DNA from: Massilia violaceinigra | GTDB taxonomy: Bacteria > Pseudomonadota > Gammaproteobacteria > Burkholderiales > Burkholderiaceae_D | NCBI RefSeq assembly: GCF_002752675.1 | Contig: NZ_CP024608.1 | Span: 4,960,001-5,024,000 of the forward strand | Length of the DNA stretch: 64,000 bases | Reading direction: 5' to 3' | Shown here: positions 21,801 to 30,000 of the stretch, one piece after another | Layout: every line of letters starts with the position of its first letter | Position numbering within the stretch: position 1 is the stretch's first letter | Position numbers and translations under genes: made by a program | Notes under the pieces: generated by a model | What the model saw: the letters and a program-made list of their open reading frames with translations, nothing else | Databases searched by the model: none | Told to the model about the DNA's origin: nothing

Positions 21801-24001
21801 GCATCGTCAACCAGCAGTTGCAGAAGCATTTTGGCGACGTCGGCAGCACCTTGCTCTACCAGTTCCAGACAGTGCACGCGCTGGCCGGGCATCTGGTGGA
21901 GACGCAGCGGGCGGCGCTGGAACGGATGCTCGCGCTGGAACGTTCGGCGCCGCAGGCAACGTTGCCTTTGACACGGGCCGTGCGCGGCAGGTCGCGTGGC
22001 GTGGCTCCGGTCAACCACAACCCAGGCCAGCAGAAAGCAATCGCCATCATCGGAATCAGCGGCATGTATCCAGGCGCGCACAACCTGGAGCAATTCTGGG
22101 ACAACTTGAAAGCCGGCAAGGATTCCATCAGCGACATCCCTGAAAAACGCTGGTCGATGGCCGGTTTCTTCGAGCCGGACGAACACAAGGCGGTCGAGCA
22201 AGGCAAGAGCTACTGCAAACGCGGCGGCTTCATCGACCGGTTCGCAGAATTCGATACCCTGTTCTTCGGCATTCCGCCGCGCGAAGCGCTGAACATGGAC
22301 CCGCAGGAACGCCTTTTCATGCAGGCATCGTGGGGCGCAATGGAGAATGCCGCCTACACCCGCAGCGTGTTCAAGCGCAAATTCAAGGGCAGGGTAGGCG
22401 TATTCGCTGGCATCACCCGGGCTGGATACAGTCTGTACCGCAACACCGCGCAAAGTGACGACAAGTTCTGGCCGCGTACGTCGTTCAGCTCGGTCGCCAA
22501 CCGCCTGTCGTATTTCATGGACCTGAACGGTCCGAGCTTGCCGGTTGACACCATGTGCTCGTCGTCCCTGACGGCGATTCACGAGGCTTGCAAGCACATC
22601 AACGACGGCGATTGCGACCTGGCGTTTGCCGGCGGCGTGAATCTGTACCTGCATCCAACCAGCTACGTGGACATGTCGTCCCAGCACATGTTGTCGAAAG
22701 ATGGGCTGTGCAAGAGCTTTGGCGAGGCGGGCAACGGCTTCGTGCCGGGCGAGGGCGTCGGCGTGGTGCTGCTCAAGTCGCTGGACCAGGCGGTGCGCGA
22801 CAAGGACATCATTCATGGCGTGATTTTGTCGACGCATGTGAACCACGGCGGCAAAACCAACGGTTTTACGGTGCCCAACCCGGTTGCCCAGGCCGAGCTG
22901 GTGCGCATCGCGATCGACAAGGCTGGCATCAGCGCGCGCGACATCAGCTACATCGAAGCGCATGGCACGGGCACGGAACTGGGCGACCCTATTGAAATCG
23001 CCGGCTTGCAGCAGGCGTTTGCGAAAGACACGCAGGATAGGGGCTACTGCCTGGTCGGTTCGGCCAAGTCGAATATCGGCCATCTGGAGGCGGCAGCCGG
23101 CATCGCCGGGTTGACCAAGGTGCTGCTGCAGTTGAAGCACGAGCAGGTCGCGCCATCCCTGCATTCCTCCAGCCTGAATCCGCACATCCGCTTCGAGAAG
23201 ACGCCGTTCCAGGTGAATCAGGCGTTGACGGCTTGGGAGCGGCCGCTGGTAGATGGCAAGGTCAAGCCGCGTATCGCCGGCATTTCGTCCTTCGGGGCCG
23301 GCGGGGCCAACGCCCACGTGATCGTGCAGGAATACCAGCCGGCCCGCAGTGCGGCGGCGGTGCGCAATCCGGACGACGCGGTGATCGTTCCGCTGTCGGC
23401 CAAGAGCGCGGAACAACTCCGCCAAAAGGCCAGCGAATTGCGCGACTTCCTGCGCACATCCGCTGCCGGCGTCGACCTGGGCGCGGTCGCTTACACCCTG
23501 CAGGTCGGGCGCGAGCCGATGGAAATGCGGGTTGGCTTCGTGGTAAGCAGCGTCGATCAGCTGGTAGCCAATCTCGCAGCATACGTCGATGGCGACGACG
23601 ATATCGACGGTTCGTGCCGCGGCCAGGTCCAGCGCAACAACGATGGCCTGAGCAGCTTCATTCACGACGAAGACATCAGCGAAGCAATCGACAAATGGAT
23701 AGCACGTCAAAAGTTCTCGAAGCTGCTGGAACTGTGGGCCAAGGGCATGGATCTCGACTGGAACAGGCTCCATGGCGCAATCACGCCGGACCGCATGCAG
23801 CTACCGACCTATCCGTTCGCGCAGGACGAATACTGGCTCGACAGCCCGGTCCTGCGCCGTCCGGTGACCGTGGTGACGAAGGCCGAGCGCACGCCTGCTG
23901 CCAATGCAAGTCTGCGGCTGATCGAAGACCTCATCGACCGGATCGACGAATCGTCGCTCGACGCCACCCAGGGCGCCCAACTATTGAGAAAGCTCGTGTA
24001 A
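9836..24001 (+). CDS. trans-AT polyketide synthase PKS-2
   Basis: A 4721-residue trans-AT PKS that continues the split module of PKS-1. Order: helical N-terminal docking segment (1-30); KR (about 40-460; GGLGGLG, Tyr365 with Asn at +4); ACP (Ser516); KS (610-1035, Cys771 in TMCSSS); truncated DH (1214-1326); three ECH-like domains (1399-1590, 1607-1760, 1785-2030); two ACPs (Ser2082, Ser2172), both DSITGVTW with the beta-branching Trp; KS (2266-2690, Cys2433); truncated DH (2874-3000); KR (3002-3450) with GGSGGLG and Tyr3363 but Cys at Tyr+4; C-methyltransferase (3486-3806; LEIGAGTGATT near 3628); two ACPs (Ser3876, Ser3985, no Trp); KS (4068-4500, Cys4241); C-terminal docking helix (4690-4721). 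Predicted chemistry: ketoreduction and, with the PKS-1 DH, dehydration; then beta-branching; then alpha-C-methylation with reduction. The last KS is completed by DH-KR-ACP on PKS-3. No AT, ER or TE is present. Confidence 0.96.
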   Translation: MKQEITNIYRALAAGKLSQQEALEQIKALKKQPTKAAAMGTLLASPVWERCAAPAAAQDEASAFGQHHIVLCDLPQIAAAELESLLPGSRCSNVSAVAATVSQTYADIALHCFETIRTILEAKPQGVQFVQVVVADRDDAQMLAGLSGMIDTAALENPAIVGQIVLVRPAIPAGDLARRLRTERGNPQDRVVHYTAESRLVRRWRAVDVPARTPCAFKEHGVYLITGGLGGLGSLVAAEILRATTGASVILTGRSSDAGIRLVALQKSGRVEYRQMDVADAAGTERVLASIVEQYGHLNGIIHSAGIVRDDFILKKSSAQFSEVLRPKVAGTEHLDLASQNMDLDFFVLFSSIASWSGNVGQADYTAANGFMDQFAGYRNALVDAGQRKGRTVAIAWPHWLDGGMHIDAASSEALQQRTGLRSLATGQGMEAFNRCLALPQCLLMVMHGDTAGMQRALAAERVIHKPAVKPVAVAGSADLGTKTRAFLRAEFAAILKIPVHRIETRSALENYGIDSILAMSLTKQIEATFGALPKTLFFEYQNIDQLADYFVESHADTLNTMFATPSALDATRPIVIKPAVQAPTGGRRQRQRFPFASTPAQVAPPVNEAIAIVGLSGRYPESRDLDAFWRNLRDGTDCIVEVPKDRWDWREFYSEDRTKEGAHYSKWGGFIEGVDEFDPRFFNIAPREASSIDPQERLFLQYAWKAIEDAGYTRDSLQIPNASGMDGQVGVYAGVMYGEYNLSGSLASIANRVSYFLNLHGPSLTLDTMCSSSLTAIHLACQDLGMGRTSLAIAGGVNVSIHPNKYTMLSGGQFISSEGHCESFGEGGGGYIPGEGVGVAVLKRMSDAERDGNHIYGVIRGSALNHGGKTNGYTVPNPQAQADVIRRALAEAGIDPRHVSYIEAHGTGTKLGDPIEIAALTRAFYEGVQAPGREAGFCLIGSAKSNIGHCESAAGIAGVTKVLLQMKHGAIVPSLHSSKLNPHIDFAATPFVVNQTLKPWQQPEVDGRILPRIAGISSFGAGGSNAHVIIEEYRAPAMATATVEGQVVVPLSARTAEQLQQRVSALLAVVEGEIDLCSLAYTLQVGREAMEERAAFLVTSAGDLATKLRAFMRSEATGPEVYRAQVKQHRDEISQLEEDPTFQESLAQWIADRNIAKLAGMWVMGLSVDWGKLNEPARTPRLMSLPTYPFAKERYWAQTKAPVPAPAAQPAVIHPLVHANTSNLAEQGYTSTFTGSEDYLVEEAGQKTLPPQLVLDMMRAAVELASPKRLEAGSWHVGDVVWGEPVVITAGQQVGIALFARDDNAVDAEIYNGADNAVYCQGRVVFGSQSAPVSMPQALGPREIRLAPAGPIMLPPLRKKPAQIALQASVVVPSQPPAPKATFALMDLAAPSTNTSNVRLFDLGEGVFSIDIDAATVSEAIASLSQALNRARSEGSLKVLLLNARNAQFWRGDRAACNEAVESGLLAAVAAFPYPLIAVVRDGASGVGMLLAALCDFIVRGEGGGFCFTAIEQGIFPSAAEDRLFQERLGVSAADAFLYRIGRKPSIGIVAPTAEVDAKARQLAADLAQKSRLALGLLKTHLGRHLLTLAGALEPVEPPAGSPAQGIVVVKLGKAYGVKELMADLKRGFDAGTRVAIVTSALKGFLPQTDDRTFAALQQLVRDCPIPVITAFDGDATGMAWLFGMACDAAIYKHDARYTTSPIPCSRGLDSVLGQEIGLAGGSYSGADLGARVGEPLAQAHELAALWSKRPWKPARGADVAALPEAVVADVASPPPGPVELHSCVVSLTAHADGVVVVRMQDRDAKNMFSEALVAGLKEAFAHIEQTPGYKAVVLTGYDSYFATGGTMETLLAIQEGQTSFTDEKVFQLPMDCSLPVIAAIQGHGIGGGWSFGMFADVILLSEESRYLSPYMGYGFTPGAGSTLMFPAKIGYDLARETLLTAKEISGHELKERGVPLTVLPRRDVVAAAIALATRMAQQPRARLMELKRLSTDALRRSRDDSYRREVDMHEQTFVKNADTLGNILAKVATDKAQPVAASAKTAPASSSIIGKLKTMLAHELFLEPDEIDDNTQFIDLGLDSITGVTWIRKINAHYGTDIEATKVYSHPTLKELSRLVADASVPEVESTPAHAPASSGAVIGKIKEMLAKELHLSVDEIDETTQFIDMGLDSITGVTWVRKINEHYGTNIEATKVYSHPTLKQFGRLLQDEVGQPVVQDTPPPVAAAPLRAIASTRSALVSWRGRARVIAAPASPVVPALPTASQQIAVIGMAGQFAKANNLDQFWTNLAEGRNCIDEVSDTRWHLGAFYQEGAPKAGKTNSKWLGALGEYDLFDPLFFSISPTEAECMDPQQRLFLQSCWHSIENAGYNPQSLSGSQCGVFVGCGPSDYLQVAPEQQLSAQGFTGAASSILAARISYFLNLRGPCISIETACSSSLVAIANACDSLNAGNSDLALAGGVYVMAGPAMHIMTAQAGMLSTDGRCFSFDQRANGFVPGEGVGVMMLKRLADAERDNDRIQAVIEGWGVNQDGKTNGITAPNEESQTRLLQSVYRKFGIDPASIGLIEAHGTGTKLGDPIEVAGLKAAFKPFTDTAGYCALGSVKSNIGHCLTAAGAAGFIKLVLALQHRALPPTINFERRNEHFQLEGSPFYINDTLKPWAVASGARRRAAISSFGFSGTNAHIVVAEHQPGAQVKADISILTQDGKMVVPLSARTEQQLRQAASDLLAFIDAREGAVDLGELACTLQLGRDVMGERLGFLAGSVDELWAKLKAWTAGVGDIDGVYQGQVKRHKEGMKLIVQDDDMKAMIVDKWLGQRALGKLLDLWVKGLDLDWSMLYGDTKPQRMALPGYPFAKERFWIGAGTASVPKQAAASVLHPLLHKNVSVLSQQRYCSSFSGEEACFERTNDGVKVMAPSALLEMARVAVEHSTSDLDQTGTIDIGEVSWESPLRITGSLELVVDLFANDDESIAFEIYTAGAQDSVHVRGVADFVERTSVESGDNAVMVMTTPRWDTVKPSAEAPAGERVLVINASDEQRAVLQQHYSATTFMRIEEGDTVTDISATLQNVDVDRLIWIASAYAVDTFTEESIIDDQRGGIMQVLRIMRALTSLGYEKRALAWDIVTLNNLPVLASDVVNPTHAGLQGFSGSMSDAYPRWQIRMLDLQALTGLAVTTMQKLPWAAKNACYAMRGGEWFAQKLVRVTGLADAKPPYRFQGVYIVIGGSGGLGEIWSRHVIEQYQANVIWIGRRELNAEIQQKLDSFAPLGKTPEYFQADASKPGELAAAYQQIKRRHAAIHGIVHSAVGAFDQSLKTVSEDDFRAVLSVKIDLSVRIAQVFNKEALDFALFFSSNASFVRGAGMSGYSAGCTFKDAFALQLGKHWDCAIKVVNWGYWSVGAGEALTDAAKTYFNDIGYRPLDPTEGMRTLDQFIASGIDQMSIAKTVPHTGAEEWMTSYDNQATAAMVVPDAEIARMNRASPFVHMKEHAGQEMEALIARLLGAILETTPTVLPAYERWRAESKLIATQEKTPLAAIWAEWDHAMTVWQQADGKAALCQLVDKCLRALPDILTGKQKATDVIFPNSSLELVERVYKSDTLSLAYNVSLSETLVAAVQARLNVEPAARIKMLEIGAGTGATTVSILDKLTPYQDRIAEYCYTDLSKAFLFHAENIYAPRAPYLVTRIFNVEQPLAQQQVEPGSYDVVIAANVIHATKNIRNAVRNAKAVLRKGGMLLLNEISDKSVSGHLTFGLLDGWWLNEDDEVRIPGSPGLYPDSWKMVLEEEGFYSVQFPCSEGHAAGQQIIMAFSDGVVRQRPVVKVPVDSAKTVAPRLASVSVNSGDLLRDKTVQFCKQVIGKALKIASHDIDASEPLESYGIDSIIIGLVNQELQKHFDEIGSTVLYEFQTVDALAAHLIDTQLEKLEGLFEVDRSTPAPAPVAVRTTAPVAGDDVLRAKTVQFCQQLFGKALNIHRQLIDPEQSLENYGIDSVSVSIVNQQLQKHFGDVGSTLLYQFQTVHALAGHLVETQRAALERMLALERSAPQATLPLTRAVRGRSRGVAPVNHNPGQQKAIAIIGISGMYPGAHNLEQFWDNLKAGKDSISDIPEKRWSMAGFFEPDEHKAVEQGKSYCKRGGFIDRFAEFDTLFFGIPPREALNMDPQERLFMQASWGAMENAAYTRSVFKRKFKGRVGVFAGITRAGYSLYRNTAQSDDKFWPRTSFSSVANRLSYFMDLNGPSLPVDTMCSSSLTAIHEACKHINDGDCDLAFAGGVNLYLHPTSYVDMSSQHMLSKDGLCKSFGEAGNGFVPGEGVGVVLLKSLDQAVRDKDIIHGVILSTHVNHGGKTNGFTVPNPVAQAELVRIAIDKAGISARDISYIEAHGTGTELGDPIEIAGLQQAFAKDTQDRGYCLVGSAKSNIGHLEAAAGIAGLTKVLLQLKHEQVAPSLHSSSLNPHIRFEKTPFQVNQALTAWERPLVDGKVKPRIAGISSFGAGGANAHVIVQEYQPARSAAAVRNPDDAVIVPLSAKSAEQLRQKASELRDFLRTSAAGVDLGAVAYTLQVGREPMEMRVGFVVSSVDQLVANLAAYVDGDDDIDGSCRGQVQRNNDGLSSFIHDEDISEAIDKWIARQKFSKLLELWAKGMDLDWNRLHGAITPDRMQLPTYPFAQDEYWLDSPVLRRPVTVVTKAERTPAANASLRLIEDLIDRIDESSLDATQGAQLLRKLV
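12640..17905 (+). repeat. duplicated module block, copy 2
   Basis: Second copy of the KS / truncated DH / triple ECH / ACP / KS block. It differs from copy 1 by a tandem ACP in place of a single one and by more diverged first and second ECH domains. Confidence 0.75.
15980..16460 (+). repeat. tandem ACP duplication in PKS-2 (beta-branching)
   Basis: Two ACP units 270 nt apart share DSITGVTW and EATKVYSHPTLK, a recent duplication of the carrier domain after the triple ECH array. Confidence 0.85.
21340..21910 (+). repeat. tandem ACP duplication in PKS-2 (after cMT)
   Basis: Two ACP units about 327 nt apart share KTVQFC, YGIDS and a QLQKHF-like helix. They lack the beta-branching Trp, consistent with their place in the methylating module. 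Confidence 0.8.
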
Positions 24002-24070
24002 GCCCTCTGCGACCCAAAAAAAGCTCACCCAATCAAACTAGCGCCGCTCCCGCGAGAAAGTGCAAAAACA

Positions 24071-27000
24071 ATGATCGACTTTATCGAGTATGTTGTTTCG
24101 GAACTGAAGAACAGAAGGCTGTCGAAAGAAAATGCGGTCAATTTGATCAGGCAGTTCTCCGGGAATGCGGTCATTTCCGGTGGTGCGGCAACGCTGCACC
24201 CGCTGCTGCACCGGAATATCTCGGATATGTATCAGCAGTGCTACCGCTCGTCGTTCACCGGAGCGGAGTTTTTCCTGAGCGATCATCAGGTGCTCGCTGA
24301 TGGTGGCGCCGCGCTTCGCGTGCTCCCCGGCGTCGCGTATCTGGAAATGGCACGGGCAGCGCTTGTCGACGCCATGTCGGACGCAGGCCAGGTTGTTTTG
24401 AGCGATGTGGTGTGGGTGAAGCCACTGGTCGTGAGCGCGCGAACGGACGTCTGCCTTGCGCTGTCGTCAGGCGCGGAAGCGATCGAGTTCGAGATCTTCA
24501 GCGAAGAAGCCGACGGTGAAGAAGTGCTGCATTGTCGCGGCATGGCCAAGTTTGACAGCGACCGCACGAACGAGCGGCTCGATGTGAATGCGCTCACCGC
24601 GCGCATGACCGCCGGCCAGCTTGACGCCGACGTTGTCTATCCCGCCTACCGCGCCATGGGAATGCAGTTCGGGCCGGCGCATCAGGCGGTGAGCAAGGTT
24701 TATCGCGGCGACAGGGAAGTCGTGGCCCGTTTGAACCTGCCTGCATCGGTTGCGGGCACGCTGGGAGCCTATGAGCTGCATCCCAGCCTGGTGGACGGCG
24801 CGCTGCAGGCAGCCATCGGCTTGCTGGGCGACCTGCGCGTCCTGCCCAGCCATCCATCGCTGCCGTTCGCGCTGGAATCGGTACGGGTTCTGTCGGCGTG
24901 CAAGCAGGAGACGGTGGCGTGGATACGGCATGCGCAAGGCACTGGCGCGAACGACAAGGTCACCAAGCTCGATATCGACCTGTGCGACGCCGCCGGTAAC
25001 GTGTGCGTTCAGCTCAGGGGCTTTTCATCGCGGACCTTGAGCGTGCGGCCGGATGCGCGTCGCCAGCAGGTCGGGCTGGTGCTCGCCAATCCGGTGTGGA
25101 CGGCCAGCCCGCGTGGCGATGCGCGCGCTGGCACCTCCCAGCGCCATGTCCTGTTTTGCGATCTCGCTGCGGCCGCAATTCCGGATGCGCATGTGCACCA
25201 CGTGACAGCGCCACATGGCGACATGGCGCAACGCTACACCGATCTGGCGCTCGGCTGCTTCGACGTGGTCCGCGACATCATCGCGAACAGAATCCCGGCT
25301 GGCGTCTTTATTCAGCTGGTGGTGCCCGATGCGGCGGAAGCGAACCTGCTGATTGGCCTGTCCGGGCTGTTGAAGTCCGCCGCGCTGGAGCACCCGGACG
25401 TCAAGGGGCAGCTTTTGCTCGTCGATGCGCTTGCGGCACAAGAAATCCATGCCGAGCCGGCACACGATGCCGTCGTCCGCTACCGAAACACGGTGCGCGA
25501 AGTGATGGGCTGGGAAGAGCTGCACGACGTCGCAGGCACGCCGGCCATCGGCTTCAAGGAAGGTGGCGTCTATCTGATTACAGGCGGCCTGGGTGGACTG
25601 GGTAGCCTGTTTGCGCAGGAAATCGTGCGCCAGACGGTGGGGGCGAAGGTCATCCTGACCGGCCGTTCGGAGTGGTCGCAGGATGTGCAGGGCAAGCTGA
25701 ACGCGCTGTCCGGTGAAGGCCGCGTTGAATACCGCACCCTCGATCTGGGGCAGGCGGCCCAGGTGCGGCAGCTGGTGGCCGACATCGTCGCCACGCACGG
25801 CCAGCTCAATGGCATCATCCACAGCGCCGGCATGATCGCCGACAGCTTGATCGTCAAGAAAACGCGTGACGAATTCGCGCACGTGCTTGCGCCCAAGGTG
25901 ACTGGTGCGGTCAACCTCGATGCGGCCAGCCAGGACGTGGACCTGGACTTCATGGCGCTGTTTTCATCCGGCGCATCGGTGATGGGCAATGTGGGACAGG
26001 CCGACTACGCGGTCGCGAACGGCTTCCTGGACCAGTTTGCGGATCACCGCAACCGGCTCGCCGCTGCCGGGCAGCGCAAGGGCAAGACGATTGCCGTCAA
26101 CTGGCCACTGTGGGCGGAAGGCGGCATGCGCATGCCGCAGCACGACCAGGATGCAATGCGCGAGCACACCGGCATGCACCCGATGCAGACCCAGACCGGT
26201 ATGCGCGCGTTCTTGCGCTGCCTGGAAGGGCAGCAGCAGACGGTGGTAATCGAAGGCGATGTAGAAAAAATCAGGAACGTCCTGTTCGAACAGGCACCGT
26301 TGGCGCTTGAGCAGGCGGCGCCCGTCGTTGCGCAGCCGGCCGGAAATCTGCACGAGCAGACGCGCGACTATCTTCGCAAGCAGTTCGCCGAGCTGTTCAA
26401 GCTCCCTTACAGCAAGGTCGACCCGCGCGCGGCGCTGGAAAAGTACGGAATCGACTCGATTCTGTCGATGGACCTCACCCGGCAGCTGGAAAAAACGTTT
26501 GGATCGCTGTCCAAGACGCTGTTCTTCGAGCACCAGACCATCGACGAACTGACCGAATACTTCGTGCGCACCCAGGCATCCACGCTGGCGGCGCTGTTCT
26601 CGGTGGCCGAACCTGAGCGGGTAGCCGCTCCCCCGGCAATGCCGGTGGCGAACGCCACGCCGCGCAAGCGGGCAGGCCGCGGCATCGCCCCGGCGACTCC
26701 GGGCGCGCGCCACGACGAGCCGATTGCCATCGTCGGTTTGAGCGGACGCTATCCCGAATCAGCCGACCTGGAAGCGTTCTGGCGCAATCTGCGCGATGGC
26801 AAGGACTGCATCGTCGAGGTGCCGAAGGAACGATGGGACTGGCGCGATTACTACAGCAAAGACCGCACCGCCGAAGGCTGCCATTACAGCAAATGGGGTG
26901 GCTTCATCAGCGGCGTGGACGAATTCGATCCACTGTTCTTCAACATTCCACCGGTCGACGCCGAAATGATCGACCCGCAGGAGCGCCTGTTCCTGCAGCA

Positions 27001-30000
27001 TACCTGGATGGCGATCGAAGACGCCGGCTACACCCGCGCCACGCTCAAGACCGCGCAGAAGGAAGATCAGACCGGCCAGGTCGGCGTGTATGTGGGCGTG
27101 ATGTACGGCGAATACCAGCTGTTCGGCGCGGAAGCGAGCCTGCAGGGTGCCCGCGTGGGTGTGCCGGTCAGTTACGCCAGCGTCGCCAACCGGGTGTCGT
27201 ACATCCTCAACCTGCACGGTCCGAGCATGACCTTGGACACGATGTGTTCATCCTCGCTGACCGCGATTCATCTTGCGTGCCAGGACCTGAAGCAGGGCCG
27301 CACCCACCTGGCCATCGCCGGCGGCGTGAACGTATCGATCCACCCCAACAAATACCTGATCCTCAGCGCCGGGCAGTTCATCTCCAGCGATGGCCATTGC
27401 CAGAGTTTCGGCGAGGGCGGCGACGGCTACATTCCTGGCGAAGGCGTGGGCGCGGTCGTCCTCAAGCGCTTGTCGGATGCTGAACGCGACGGCAATCATA
27501 TCTATGGCGTGATCAAGGGCAGCGCGCTCAATCACGGCGGCAAAACCAACGGCTACTCCGTGCCGAACCCCAAGGCGCAGGCCAGCGTTATCGGCCTGGC
27601 GCTGAAGGAATACGGCATCGATGCGCGCCATGTCAGCTACATCGAAGCGCACGGTACCGGCACCAAGCTGGGTGATCCGATCGAAATCGCCGCATTGAGC
27701 CAGGTCTTCGGCGAGTACACCAAGGACCGCCAGTTCTGCGCCATCGGTTCAGCCAAATCGAATATCGGCCACTGCGAATCGGCCGCCGGCATTGCCGGCC
27801 TGACCAAGGTACTGCTGCAGATGAAGCATCGGATGATCGTGCCGTCGCTGCATTCGTCGGTTTTGAATCCGTACATCGATTTCGAGGCGTCGCCATTCGT
27901 CGTCAACCAGACCTTGCGCGCATGGGACCAGCCGGAAGTCGATGGCAAGCGGGTGCCGCGGATCGCGGGCATCTCGTCATTCGGCGCCGGTGGCTCGAAC
28001 GCGCACCTGATCATCGAGGAATACGCCGCCGTTAAAGCGGTGGCAGCGCAACAGGGCAGGGTGGTGATCGTTCTGTCGGCCCGCACGCAGACGCAGTTGA
28101 AGCGCAAGGCGAGCGACCTGCTGGACTTCATCGAGCGGCAGGACAATGTGCCCGATCTGGACGCGATGGCGTACACGCTGCAAGTCGGGCGCGAAGTCAT
28201 GGATATGCGGCTGGCGGTTGTGGTGGACTCGGTTGCGCAGCTGGCCGAAAAACTGGCCGCGTTCGGCCGCGACGAAGACGGCATCGACCAGTTCTACCTC
28301 GGCCAGGCCGACAAGGAAAAAGACAGCATGTCCGTCCTCAGTCAGGACGATGACATGATGGAGACCATCGCCAAGTGGATCGCTCGCAGAAAGCTGCCGA
28401 AACTGGCCGAGCTCTGGGTCAACAGCCTGGAAATCGACTGGCGCCAACTGCACACCGGGCACAAGCCGGTGTTGATCAGCCTTCCAGCGTACCCGTTTGC
28501 CAAAGACCGCTACTGGATCAGCCGCCTGGCCGCAACGCGCCGTTCCGGTGGGGCCGCGCCACTGCATCCGCTCGTGCACGCGAATACATCGGACTTTTTC
28601 GAACAAAGCTACAGCGCCCGGTTCAGCGGCGACGAGTTTTTCCTGGCCGATCACCGTATCGGCGCCACACGGCAGAAAATCCTGCCCGGCGTCGCCTACC
28701 TGGAAATGGTGCGCGCAGCGGTTGCCATGGCAGTGCCGGCCGGCGCGCAGGCGCGGCAACTGCAGATCAACAACGTCGCGTGGATGCAGCCGATTGTCGT
28801 TGACGGCAATCGGGAGGTGACAGTCGCGCTGGCGCCGCGTGGCGATAGCGTCATCGATTTCGAGGTGCACACCGGCGACGGTGTCACGCATTGCCAGGGA
28901 CAGGTCGTGCTGTCGGATGCGTCCGACGCCGAGCGGATCGACCTGAACGCCGTCCGAGCTGGGATGAACCTCGGTGAGCTGAGCGCCGATGCGGCTTACG
29001 GCGCCTTCAAGGCAATGGGCATTCACTACGGACCATCGTTCCGCTGCATCACGGCGCTCGCGCGCGGCGACGGCCAGGTGCTGGCCGAGCTGACCTTGCA
29101 GGGCGATGCGGATGCATTCGTGCTCCATCCCGGCATGTTTGACAGCGCCTTGCAGGCTGCCATCGGCCTGGTTACCGATATCGATAAGCTGCCCAGGCAG
29201 CCGGAGGTGCCGTTTGCGCTCGATGCCATCGTCGTACATGCGCCATTTGCGGCGCGCATGTTCGCCTGGGTGCGCCGCGCCGGCGAGAAGATCGACATCG
29301 ATCTGTGTGAGCAGGATGGCACCCTGTGCGCCCGCCTGACAGGCCTGGCGTCGCGCACGATGCAGGAGATTGAGGTCGGCACCCTGATCGCCGTGCCGCG
29401 CTGGGAAGCCGTCGGCGCCGCCGATGGCGTGGTCGATTATGGCCGTCACGTGGTGTTGCTGTGCGATCTGGATCATCTCGATCCCGCTCGCATGCCGGGC
29501 ATCGAAGCACGGCATCTGGCAGCCGATGCCACGCAAGATGCCGCCGCGCGCTACAGCGAGGTGGCCGTCGCCTGTTTCGAGCAGGTGCAAGCGATGCTCA
29601 AGACAGCGTCGCACGAGAAGATGCTGTTCCAGCTCGTGATTGGCTGCGAGGCTGGCGACAGCTTGCTGGCCGGGCTGTCCGGCCTGATCGACACGGCACG
29701 GCTGGAAAATCCCAACCTGATCGGTCAGGTGATCCTGACGGAACGCCATGTCGGCGAGACGGTGCTGGTGGCGCAGCTGCGCGAATCGATGCTGCGTTCG
29801 GGCGAGTCCTTGCTCAGGCATGCAGGCAGCTTGCAAACCGCGCTGCGCTGGACGGAGCAGGACGCTGGCGCCGCCGATGTGGTGTTCAAGGACGATGGCG
29901 TATATCTGATCACGGGCGGAATGGGCGGGCTTGGCTTGCTGTTTGCGCGCGAAATCATCGAGAAGGCCGCCAATGCTGTCGTCGTCCTTACCGGCCGCGC

